This document shows positions 20,365 to 29,095 of a DNA stretch of 64,000 bases, in pieces (the stretch's first letter is position 1; each line of letters begins with the position of its first letter). The position numbers were made by a program, and so were the translations under genes. Source of the DNA: an uncultured Acetobacteraceae bacterium (GTDB lineage: Bacteria > Pseudomonadota > Alphaproteobacteria > Acetobacterales > Acetobacteraceae); the NCBI GenBank assembly GCA_937873095.1, contig CALMVI010000073.1:1-64000 (forward strand), read 5' to 3'. The notes below the pieces were generated by a model. The model saw nothing but the letters and a program-made list of their open reading frames with translations. It was not told the origin of the DNA and made no database searches.

Positions 20365-20471
20365 CTAGAGCAGATCCTGGTCGGACGGAACCGTCTTACC
20401 GGGTGAAGATGCTCGTAAAACAGAGGACTAGAGCCTGTGGAGTGAACGCGAGTGAGCGGAACATGCTCTAG
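20365..20471. repeat. CTAGAGC...GCTCTAG palindromic element remnants (family C)
   Basis: CTAGAGCAGATC at 20365; CTAGAGCCTG...GAACATGCTCTAG at 20428-20471. Confidence 0.6.
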
Positions 20472-20526
20472 CACGGGCCGCCTGTCCGGCCCGTTCACGT
20501 TTTCTCATGCTGCCGGGGAGTGTCGA

Positions 20527-21045
20527 ATGCGGTTTTCTGGCTGCCTGACTGGCATTGCGATGGCGGCATTGCTGCCGGCCAAGGGCCACGCGGCCCCGGT
20601 CACCTATAGCTGGACCGGCACCGTGACGAGTTCGACCGGCGACCCGCCGCAAGGTGCCACGGTGCCGGTTTCGGTCACCCTAGACCGCGATTACCCCGCC
20701 GATACAGCCATCCCCGACCCCAAGCGCCAGGCCACGTATAGCGGCGGGCGCGGCACGCCGTCGGGCGCCTCGCCCGTACTGGCGATCACCATCAACGGTG
20801 CGAACGTCCAAGGCCTGTTCGACAGCGTGCACATCGAGAAGAACCTGGCCGGCGTGTCGGAAATCGCCATCCGGTCGGCGCTGCCGCAATGCTGCAGGTC
20901 GGTCGCCATCGTGTTTTCCACCACCATGAAGGGCGTGGTCAAATCGCTGGCCATCCCGAAGACCATGTTCCCGGCCAACTTCCAGTTTAGCGCCTTCACC
21001 GTCACCTACACCCAGGACGACGCCTACCAGGGCTCCCTGAAATAG
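20527..21045 (+). CDS. Secreted hypothetical protein
   Basis: MRFSGCLTGIAMAALLPAKGHAAPVTYSWTGTV...; signal peptide. Confidence 0.6.
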   Translation: MRFSGCLTGIAMAALLPAKGHAAPVTYSWTGTVTSSTGDPPQGATVPVSVTLDRDYPADTAIPDPKRQATYSGGRGTPSGASPVLAITINGANVQGLFDSVHIEKNLAGVSEIAIRSALPQCCRSVAIVFSTTMKGVVKSLAIPKTMFPANFQFSAFTVTYTQDDAYQGSLK

Positions 21046-21051
21046 AGGGGG

Positions 21052-21094
21052 GGGCCTGGGGTTCAAACCCAGCGGGGTCCAGGGGCAGAGCCCC
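21052..21094. repeat. Partial copy of family A repeat
   Basis: CTGGGGTTCAAACCCAGCGGGGTCCAGGGGCAGAGCCCC, matches 12140-12171. Confidence 0.7.
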
Positions 21095-21245
21095 ATAAGC
21101 GCGATTCTACTGCTCGTGTCGGCTGGTAGGACGGGCAGCGCCCTGGCTTCCATCAGCCTGCTAGGCGGCGCGGCTCGCACGCGCTAACGTTTCCTACACG
21201 GTCGCGCTGTATAGTCGCTCGTGTAGAACGGCGAAGGGGGCAAGC

Positions 21246-23465
21246 ATGCGTGGCCAGCGATGGCATGCCATCCTTTCCGTGGCATGGCGCAGGGATACCG
21301 TGATGGCTCTCGTCATGGTCGCAACGTTCACCCTGCTCGCCCTGATCACCAGGCTGGCCTGCATCGACCAGGACGGATACTCGTCGTTCTGGCCGGCGAA
21401 CGCCGCCCTGGTCGTGGCGTTTCTCGTCCTCCCGCCGCGCCACTGCGTTCTGGCTGCGCTGCTGTGCTTCATCGCCAACATCGCCCTCAACACGCTCACC
21501 TCCTACACCCTCACGAACAGCATCGGATTCTCCGCGCTCAACGTCGCCGTCAGCCTGGTATGCGCGCGGCTCACGCGTTCATACTGCGGCGCGCTGACCG
21601 ACCTTTCCCGCTTCAGACGGCTCGCAAGCTTCGCGTTGATGTCGTTTGCAGCCGCCGCACTCGAGGCTGCGGTTGGGGAATCGGTATATTACCTCTGCGG
21701 CAAGCCCGTCTCTCTGCCGGACTGGCTGCAATGGTCGTTTTGCGACGGGCTGGGATTCCTGCTGGCCACGCCGGCCATCCTCCTCGCCGTCAAAAGCGGC
21801 GGCACCGAGGATTTGTGCGACGCACGCCCTTTCGAACGATGGGGGCTGCTGCTGGGAACGGCGGGCCTGACCGCGGTGTCGTTCACCAACGCGCACTCTC
21901 CGATGTTCGTGCTCATCTACCCCGCCCTCGTCCTGACGGCGTTCCGGGCGGGCCCGCATTGGGTGCTCGCTTCGGTTCTTCTGACGGCCATCCTGTCCTC
22001 TGCCATGACGGCGCACGGCTTCGGGCCCCTGGCGCTGCTGTCCTTGAACGGGGCGTCGTTGAAGCAGGACATGGTGCAGCCCTATATCATTTCGTTGTTC
22101 CTGTCGGCCGTACCGGCAAACAACGCGCTCGGTGAAAAGCGCCGGGCTGCACGCCGCCTCAAACAGGCGAAGTCGGCGGTGGAACACCACGCCACCCACG
22201 ACCCGCTAACGACCCTGGCGAACCGGACGCTGTTCCAGCGCAGTCTCAAGGCGACGCGGCAGGCCGGCGCCTGGTGCGCCGTGCTGTTCATCGATCTCGA
22301 CCGTTTCAAGCAGATCAACGACAACATGGGCCATCACGCAGGGGACGAGCTGTTGCGCGGCTTCAGCAGTAGGGTCCTGGGTCTGGTTGGTCCGGAGGTG
22401 ACGGTTGCGCGGTTCGGCGGCGATGAGTTCGCGGTCCTGGTGACCTCCAAACAGGGCCGCGTCGACCTGGACGCCCTGTGCGAAAACATCGTGCGGGTCG
22501 CCAAGGCGCCATTCTTCCTCAGCCAGGGTGCGGCCTTTGTCAGCGCCAGCATCGGCGTCGCACAGGCTTGCGATCAGGCAGAGCCGGACGAACTGATGCG
22601 GCAGGCCGACCTTGCGCTGTACGCGGCCAAGGCAGCCGGCCGTAACGGATACCGCTTCTTCAGTGCCGACCTCGACCGGGCGGCGACCGAACGGGCAGAA
22701 CTGGAAGCCGATCTCAGGACGGCGCTCAGTTCCGGACAGGGATTGTCGCTGCACTATCAGCCGAAGCTGAACCGGCACGGCACCATAACGAGCGTCGAAG
22801 CGCTGCTCCGTTGGCGCCATCCTCGCCAGGGACCCATCGCGCCCAACGTGGTGGTCGCAATGGCCGAGGAAACCGGGCTGATCATTCCGCTCGGTACCTG
22901 GGTCCTTCGCGAAGCCATAGGCTTTGCCGAGCGCTGGCCGGAGCTGAACGTCGCCGTCAACATATCGCCGGTGCAGCTGCAAGACGCCGGCTTCGTGGAG
23001 AGTACGCTGGCGATTCTGGCCTCGTCATCGGTTGCGGCGTCGCGTGTGGAGCTCGAGGTCACTGAGACGACGCTGATGAACGATCTCGCCGTCGCCACCG
23101 GCCGGCTGATCGCCCTCAGACGGGCCGGGCTGAAGATCGCGCTGGACGATTTCGGCACCGGCTTCTCGTCGCTGCAATACCTTCAGGACCTGGCTGTCGA
23201 CCGTATCAAGATAGACCAGTCCTTCGTCAGGCGTCTGGGCGAGAGCGCGGAGGCTGTCGCGATCGTCAAGGCCGTCGTCCAGCTCGGGCACGCCATGGGG
23301 CTGCAGGTCACTGCCGAGGGCGTCGAGACGGAGGCGCACCATCAGTTTCTGCTGGCGGCCGACGTCGATGAGATGCAGGGCTACCTGTTCTCGAAACCGG
23401 TTTGCGAAAGCTCTGTCGGTGCCGTGCTGGCGAAGCGCCTCGAGGGCGAAAGCGTCGCTGCGTAG
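21246..23465 (+). CDS. MASE1-type membrane sensor with GGDEF and EAL domains (diguanylate cyclase/phosphodiesterase)
   Basis: N-terminal multi-TM; DPLTTLANRTLF, ARFGGDEFAVL (intact GGDEF), SVEALLRWRHP (intact EAL), LDDFGTGFSSLQYL, DRIKIDQSFV. Confidence 0.93.
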   Translation: MRGQRWHAILSVAWRRDTVMALVMVATFTLLALITRLACIDQDGYSSFWPANAALVVAFLVLPPRHCVLAALLCFIANIALNTLTSYTLTNSIGFSALNVAVSLVCARLTRSYCGALTDLSRFRRLASFALMSFAAAALEAAVGESVYYLCGKPVSLPDWLQWSFCDGLGFLLATPAILLAVKSGGTEDLCDARPFERWGLLLGTAGLTAVSFTNAHSPMFVLIYPALVLTAFRAGPHWVLASVLLTAILSSAMTAHGFGPLALLSLNGASLKQDMVQPYIISLFLSAVPANNALGEKRRAARRLKQAKSAVEHHATHDPLTTLANRTLFQRSLKATRQAGAWCAVLFIDLDRFKQINDNMGHHAGDELLRGFSSRVLGLVGPEVTVARFGGDEFAVLVTSKQGRVDLDALCENIVRVAKAPFFLSQGAAFVSASIGVAQACDQAEPDELMRQADLALYAAKAAGRNGYRFFSADLDRAATERAELEADLRTALSSGQGLSLHYQPKLNRHGTITSVEALLRWRHPRQGPIAPNVVVAMAEETGLIIPLGTWVLREAIGFAERWPELNVAVNISPVQLQDAGFVESTLAILASSSVAASRVELEVTETTLMNDLAVATGRLIALRRAGLKIALDDFGTGFSSLQYLQDLAVDRIKIDQSFVRRLGESAEAVAIVKAVVQLGHAMGLQVTAEGVETEAHHQFLLAADVDEMQGYLFSKPVCESSVGAVLAKRLEGESVAA

Positions 23466-23591
23466 CCGGCGCAGCCCGGCACGCCCGGCGTTCCGAACGA
23501 GCCGTTACGCATCAGCGGCGCCTCAACCTGCACGATGCGACGCTCTCTTGGGCCTCGCAGCCGGGTTGCGCATCCGCCCACGCAGCACGAG

Positions 23592-23867
23592 ATGCCCGCC
23601 ATGGAAGATAACGCGAACGCACCCGGCAAAACCAACCTCAGCCGGGTTGGCGCATCACCGGCCAAGGCAGCTCCAGCTGCCGCATCATCGCCAATGCCAG
23701 CCCCAGCTGCCGCCTCATCGCCAATGCCAGTTCCGGCTGCCGCCTCATCGGCCGAGGCACCCTCGGCTGCCACCCGCCCGATGCCCAGGGAGATCGGCGG
23801 CCCGAAGGGACCGGAGCCCACCCGCTATGGCGATTGGGAAGTGAAAGGTCGTTGTAGCGATTTCTGA
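23592..23867 (+). CDS. DUF1674/SdhAF4-like protein (succinate dehydrogenase assembly factor 4 family)
   Basis: C-terminus REIGGPKGPEPTRYGDWEVKGRCSDF matches the conserved DUF1674 tail; N-terminal Ala/Pro/Ser tandem repeat. Confidence 0.85.
   Translation: MPAMEDNANAPGKTNLSRVGASPAKAAPAAASSPMPAPAAASSPMPVPAAASSAEAPSAATRPMPREIGGPKGPEPTRYGDWEVKGRCSDF
23654..23760 (+). repeat. In-frame imperfect tandem repeat, about 30 bp unit
   Basis: GCTGCCGCATCATCGCCAATGCCAGCCCCA / GCTGCCGCCTCATCGCCAATGCCAGTTCCG / GCTGCCGCCTCATCG. Confidence 0.85.
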
Positions 23868-23907
23868 CCCGCAATCGGCGGCGGGAGGAGGCCTGCGGAC
23901 ACTGGTT

Positions 23908-24552
23908 GTGGGCGGCACCGGCGGCATCGGTCGGGCTCTGCTCGGCGCGCTGCCGTCGGGACAGGGCGTCAGCCTGGCGCGTTCGACGAACCCGCGCGTG
24001 GACCTTGCCGACGAGGCAAGCATTGCCGCCGCCGCAGCGGCACTCCGCCACCTCGCCCCGTTTGGCCGCATCATCGACGCCACCGGGGCGCTCGTCATCG
24101 ACGGCCGGCATCCCGAGAAGCGGCTGGCCGAGCTTGATCCCGGCATCATGGCGCGCGCCTTCGCGGTCAACGTCATCGGTCCGGCGCTGCTGATGAAGCA
24201 CTTCGTCGAGCTTCTGCCACGGCAGGGTCGTTCGGTCTTTGCGACCCTGACCGCCCGCGTCGGCAGCATCGGCGACAATCGGCTCGGCGGCTGGTACTCC
24301 TACCGTGCGTCGAAAGCGGCACTCAACCAGGTGTGGCGGACCGCAGCGGTCGAGGTCGCCCGGCGCCGTCCGGACGCCCTGCTTCTGGCGCTGCATCCCG
24401 GCACGGTGCGCACCGGCCTGTCCGCCCCGTTCACCGGCCCGGACCAGGGCATCCGGCCCGAAGAGGCCGCGCACCGGCTGCTCACCACGATGGACACGGC
24501 AACCCAGAGCGGCGTGTTCCTGGACAACGCCGGACAACCAATTCCCTGGTAG
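23908..24552 (+). CDS. Short-chain dehydrogenase (start uncertain; reading frame extends upstream, LRTLVVGGTGGIG)
   Basis: VVGGTGGIGRALL...YRASKAALNQVWRTAAVE...LHPGTVRTGLS. Confidence 0.8.
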   Translation: MGGTGGIGRALLGALPSGQGVSLARSTNPRVDLADEASIAAAAAALRHLAPFGRIIDATGALVIDGRHPEKRLAELDPGIMARAFAVNVIGPALLMKHFVELLPRQGRSVFATLTARVGSIGDNRLGGWYSYRASKAALNQVWRTAAVEVARRRPDALLLALHPGTVRTGLSAPFTGPDQGIRPEEAAHRLLTTMDTATQSGVFLDNAGQPIPW

Positions 24553-24664
24553 CCGTATGGCTGCGGGCCGTGGGTCGCCAGCGTAGGCTACGCCACTCCG
24601 CCTGGACCATGACCGGTTCGCATCGGCTCACCGTCATGGCCCACCTCGTCGTCTCGGCGAGCAG

Positions 24665-24708
24665 GTTCACGCGTCCAGGTGATTCCAGCTGAACGCGATC
24701 TGCTCTAG
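24665..24708. repeat. Family C element fragment (…GATCTGCTCTAG) abutting an IS end
   Basis: GATCTGCTCTAG at 24697-24708 is the reverse complement of CTAGAGCAGATC at 20365-20376; immediately followed by GAGCCTGTCCGACAATG. Confidence 0.55.
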
Positions 24709-24779
24709 GAGCCTGTCCGACAATGCCCTGTAGCGGGCCTGATGTTGGCTATCTTGCGACGAGGGGCGGGTGAGCCTGT

Positions 24780-25835
24780 CGTCCTCACGCTGTTGCCCTA
24801 TGCAGCTTGAGGAGGTTGTGGACGGTGCAGACCATCGCCCACTGGCCTCTGACCTTGTTGAGCCCGCGGAGGAGGAACTGTCGGAAGCCTCTGGCCTGCT
24901 TGATGTGCCCGAACACGGGCTCCACGACCTGCTTGCGGAGCCGGTATCGACTTCGCCGCCCGGCCCTGCGGATCGTCTTGGCCATCGCCTGCATCCGCAA
25001 GTCGGCGCTTGAGCAGGCGCCCGGCGGTCGGGTCGGTTTCCCCGTGCCGGATGCGGCCTGGCGACAGGTAGGCCCTGACCCGGCGCTCGGCCATGGCCTC
25101 CAGGTTGGCTTCGGTGGCGAACCCGGTGTCGCCCGAAACCTCGCGCAGCGTGCGGCCAAGGTTCTTACGGGCCTGATCGACCAGCGGGATCAGGGCGGCG
25201 AAGTCCGCGGGGTTGGTCCCCAGTTGCTGGGCGACGATGATCTGGTGCGCGGCATCGACCGCGATCTGGCCGTTGTAGCCGGCGATGAACCCGCCCTGGC
25301 TCGGCATGATGCGGCTGTCGGGGTCGGTGAAGTTGCGCTGGGCCTTGTCCGGCGGTGTGTCGGCCGGCCGGTCGCGGCGGGCGCCGCGCTCCTGCATGCC
25401 CGAGGAGGGGCCGGGTCCGTCTGGATCGGCGCTGCCCAAAGTGTCAGAGCGGCCGGCCTTGGCTTCGGCTTCGAGCTGGGCCTTGGCCGCGCGGATACGC
25501 TCGAGCCGGCGCTGCTTGTCGGCCATCCAGGCCGGCGTCTCGTCGCCGCGGCGGTCCGCACCGTGCTGGGCGTCCTCGGCGGCGTCGGCCGCCTCGGCCT
25601 GGTCCAGCCAGGACGCGACCTCGGCGGCAAGCCTCGGCTCCTGGCTCGTCATATGCTTGTAGCTCATTCGCCTTGTGCTTGCTGGCGTTCGCTTTGAGCT
25701 TGGTGCCGTCCACGGCCAAGTGGCCCAGCTTGACCAGGCCGGCCGCCTGGCACAGGCGCAGCACCTGCACGAAAAGCTGCTGCAGCGCCGGCAGGTGGCG
25801 GCGGCGAGGGCCGCCATCTGCTTGCCCGCGTCGTG
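24780..25835 (-). pseudogene. IS1182-family-like transposase, frameshifted
   Basis: Fragments in different frames: LVKLGHLAVDGTKLKANASKHKANEL; QRNFTDPDSRIMPSQGGFIAGYNGQIAVDAAHQIIVAQQL; RYRLRKQVVEPVFGHIKQARGFRQFLLRGLNKVRGQWAMVCTVHNLLKLHR. Confidence 0.85.
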
Positions 25836-26138
25836 TTCCATGGCAAGCGGGGCGAACTGCGGCAGCGATACCGCGAAGGTCAGGAAGACCAACTTGGCTC
25901 ACTGGGCTTGGTGGTGAACGTAATCGTGCTGTGGAACACAATCTGTATGGATGCCGCGCTGAACCAGTTCCGTGCCGAGGGCTTCGACGTGCGCGCGGAG
26001 GATGTGGCCCGATTGTCGCCACTCGGGTTCGACCACATCAACATGCTCGGCCGATACGCCTTCATCCTGCCCGACCAAATCGCTCGCGGGGAGCTTCGAC
26101 CGCTCCGCAATCCCGCAATCGCAGACGACGAGATCTGA
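25833..26138 (+). pseudogene. Tn3-family transposase C-terminal fragment
   Basis: FHGKRGELRQRYREGQEDQLGSLGLVVNVIVLWNTICMDAALNQFRAEGFDVRAEDVARLSPLGFDHINMLGRYAFILP. Confidence 0.85.
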
Positions 26139-26787
26139 CATGCAGTTTCGGTTCCGTTGCTACCGGACCCCCTCGCGGAGATTGCCCCGTGCGCGCCGCG
26201 ACGACCCGCCGCGGCGGTCGGTTCGGTTCCCGGGGCGCGGACGGGGCCGGGCCCGTTCTGAAGACCTGCTTGAGGAGTCGGTTGCGCCGGTCGCGCCGCT
26301 GGATCCTATGTCCCGCTTCCAGCATCCACCGATAGACTACGGCGTCCGGGACGAGGCGATGGCTCATTGCGACGCGGTGATACGGACCGCTCGCATCCGC
26401 CTCCAGGCACTCGGAAGCACAGGCCCCTTGTCGAATGGCATCGGGTTGGGTGCTAGCGGAGGATTTGTAAGCTGCTGAATACTGGCGCTAACCGGTCCAG
26501 CGAGGGACATTTCCCACTATGAGCTTAGCTTTTTGCTTAAGGCTATGCCCCAAACTGAAAGCTCAGACTGCCAAGCGCGGGTGTCACTCCGGCGATCAAG
26601 CACGCTTGCTACCGAGCATCGACCTGACTTCTTCCGACGGACACTGTGAAAGAAGGGAGCGCGTCGAGCAAACCATCGGCAGACTCAGATGCTTTTAAGT
26701 CATCATCTCATGAAGGCCAACGAAAGAACTACAAGAGTTTTCTTGACCGTCCATAGTAATTTCCTCGAGTAGCTCTGTCCATGGGGC

Positions 26788-27183
26788 TTACGCGAGCTTG
26801 CGGTAGGCATCTTTGACGATCAATCTTGCCTGGTTGTCGAACGTGATCACGTCTACCCCGTCCACGACGGACTGCGTGTCGCCATTCGCCAGTTTCAATG
26901 TCCAGTAGGTCAGACATGACCGGTCGAAAAAGTGCATTCTGGTCGGGGCGGCAGGTGAGGGGGTGTCGCCCTGGGGAGAAAGGCACATTTTCGAAAGACC
27001 TTCGCGCAGCGCAACACTGCCTTCAAAGGCTGCTCCGGACGACGTTCGATATATCGGGTTGTCACCGAACAGCCCCATCAGCCCGTCGATGTCGCCGCGC
27101 GCCCACGCGGCGGTGAACGACTCCATCGTTCTGCGCATCATCTCGTGAAACGCTTCTGACGCATTCTCCAACTCATGTGTCAT
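26788..27183 (-). CDS. SnoaL/NTF2-like protein
   Basis: MTHELENASEAFHEMMRRTMESFTAAWARGDIDGLMGLFGDNPIYRTSSG...; typical NTF2-like N-terminus. Confidence 0.7.
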   Translation of the reverse strand: MTHELENASEAFHEMMRRTMESFTAAWARGDIDGLMGLFGDNPIYRTSSGAAFEGSVALREGLSKMCLSPQGDTPSPAAPTRMHFFDRSCLTYWTLKLANGDTQSVVDGVDVITFDNQARLIVKDAYRKLA

Positions 27184-27256
27184 GGTGAAGCACCTTTAAC
27201 GTGTCCATGATTGAAATCTCTCAGATGTGGGTGAGTTCACATCGGCGACAGAACAG

Positions 27257-27880
27257 TTACGCGGCCAAGGCACGGCCAAGCATGTAGGCGTCCCAGAGGT
27301 TACGCCCGGTATAATGTGCCGCGGTCAGCTCCATGATTTGCTTCGATGCATTGATCGCGACAGAGTTGCGGAGGGTCCTGAACAGTGGAATATCAGAGGC
27401 CGAGTCGCCGTAACATATGCAATCCGACATCTGCAAGCCGTAGTTCGCAGCCAGCGCATGCGTGATTTCGACTTTCGACTTCGGCGTCAGCACCGACGCC
27501 GGATCAGGTTGCACGCCACCCGTAACGACAGCCCCGTGCGCCGTGGTCACACCCCATCGCCGCAGGCGTTCTGCAAAGAACATCGGCGACAGCGTGATCA
27601 CTGCGCTGTACTCGCCCCTGTCTGCAATGTCTGCAAAGACTTGAGGAATGTTGTCGATCCAGGGAGCGTTCTCGAAAACGGCTTCGACGTCCACTTCGGC
27701 GATCCCGCTCCATAGAGGCAGGCAGAGTTCGTAGAATTCGACGTGCCCGACCTCACCCCTACCCCAAGCCTCCTCGATGATGTTCACACGGTCCAGGACG
27801 CCCATATGTTGCGAGATGTGGACGCAGGCCGATCCATCTAGCAAGGTTCCATCCATGTCGAAGACGTGCAACTTGCCCAC
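27257..27880 (-). CDS. HAD-superfamily phosphatase (SerB-like IB subfamily)
   Basis: LHVFDMDGTLLDGSACVHISQHMG; SAVITLSPMFFAERLRRWG; CICYGDSASDIPLFR; GTG start at 27880. Confidence 0.85.
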   Translation of the reverse strand: MGKLHVFDMDGTLLDGSACVHISQHMGVLDRVNIIEEAWGRGEVGHVEFYELCLPLWSGIAEVDVEAVFENAPWIDNIPQVFADIADRGEYSAVITLSPMFFAERLRRWGVTTAHGAVVTGGVQPDPASVLTPKSKVEITHALAANYGLQMSDCICYGDSASDIPLFRTLRNSVAINASKQIMELTAAHYTGRNLWDAYMLGRALAA

Positions 27881-27914
27881 AGCAATAATCCTTTGAAATC
27901 CGGCGCCCACGCGA

Positions 27915-28949
27915 CTACCGCGGGCGAGGTGCCGCGACGGATTTGCGTATCTTGATCTCGGTCGGAAAGCGTGTCGTCTCCGGCTCATTGGCCAGGCCGA
28001 GCTTATGGAGCAGCAACTGCGACGCTGCCCTACCCATCTCGTAGCCAGGCTGGGCGACCGTGGTCAGCGATGGCGACATAAATGTCGAGACCAATATGTC
28101 ATCGAAACCGACGATGGAGATATCTTCGGGAACACGGCGCCCGGCTTCCTCGAGCAGTCGGCTGCCCCCCACCGCCATCAGGTCGTTGCCATAGATGATC
28201 GCCGTCACCGTGGTGCGTGCGTCCTCCAGGATCGACCGTGTCTCGCGATACCCCGACTCCTCGGTGTAGTCGCCGCTGAACACGGGCACGGTGTCGGGGT
28301 CTCGGCCTATGCTGGCAAGCGCCTCCCGGTAGCCGGCCAGTCGTTGCTGGCTCGTCCACAGCCATAATGGGCCGGCCACGATGGCGATGTCGCGATGGCC
28401 TGCCTTTAGCAGTTCCTGCGCGACCTGCCTCGCCCCTTTGCGGTTTGCGGCGCTGATGAACGGAGCGTCCAGCCCAGGCACGCATTCATCGACGAAAACG
28501 ACAGAGCCGGAATCGACCAGCTTGATCAACCCCGCCGTGGGCTTGCCCGATCCCGACAACAGGACCATGCCGTCCAGCCGCCGGGTGCGCAGGCTTTGTG
28601 CATAATACTCTTCCCAACGCATGTCCGAGCCGGTCGTGCCGAGCACCATCAGCACGTCGTGCAGTTGGGCATAGGCCTGGACACCGCCTGCTACGGACGC
28701 GAAGAACGGATTCTGCAAGTCCGGCACGATTAGGCCGATGGAGGAGCTGAGCTGCCGCTTGAGGCTGCGCGCCGCCGTGTTCGGCTCGTATTCCAGGGCC
28801 GCAATGCACTGCAGCACGCGTTGCCGGTTTTTCTCGGTGACGTTGGCGGAATTGTTGATCACGGCGCTGACGGTGCCGACCGACACGCCCGCTTCGCGCG
28901 CCACGTCACGGATCGTCGCGCGCTTTACTGCGGTCTTTTGGAGGATCAT
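27915..28949 (-). CDS. LacI-family transcriptional regulator
   Basis: MILQKTAVKRATIRDVAREAGVSVGTVSAVINNSANVTEKNRQRVLQCIAALEYEPNTAARSLKRQLSSSIGLIVPD. Confidence 0.95.
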   Translation of the reverse strand: MILQKTAVKRATIRDVAREAGVSVGTVSAVINNSANVTEKNRQRVLQCIAALEYEPNTAARSLKRQLSSSIGLIVPDLQNPFFASVAGGVQAYAQLHDVLMVLGTTGSDMRWEEYYAQSLRTRRLDGMVLLSGSGKPTAGLIKLVDSGSVVFVDECVPGLDAPFISAANRKGARQVAQELLKAGHRDIAIVAGPLWLWTSQQRLAGYREALASIGRDPDTVPVFSGDYTEESGYRETRSILEDARTTVTAIIYGNDLMAVGGSRLLEEAGRRVPEDISIVGFDDILVSTFMSPSLTTVAQPGYEMGRAASQLLLHKLGLANEPETTRFPTEIKIRKSVAAPRPR

Positions 28950-28975
28950 TGAGGGCCTGGGGAGAGAAAGGAAGT

Positions 28976-29086
28976 CTGCTTTTTTGAAAAAAAGCAGCAA
29001 AAAACTTTTATCGATGAGGCCTACGCCGGCCCCACCACGCACCTGAACAAACAAAAGCTTTTTGGTTCTTTTTCTCGAAAAAGAAC
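28976..29086. repeat. AT-rich double-hairpin element (family B)
   Basis: CTGCTTTTTTGAAAAAAAGCAG (28976-28997) and GTTCTTTTTCTCGAAAAAGAAC (29065-29086) with inner AAAACTTTT/AAAAGCTTTTT arms. Confidence 0.8.
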
Positions 29087-29095
29087 TACTTTCTT

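Noticed and set aside
23654-23760. Tandem repeat considered as CRISPR
   Set aside because: Repeats are contiguous, in frame and coding (PMPxPAAASS), without spacers
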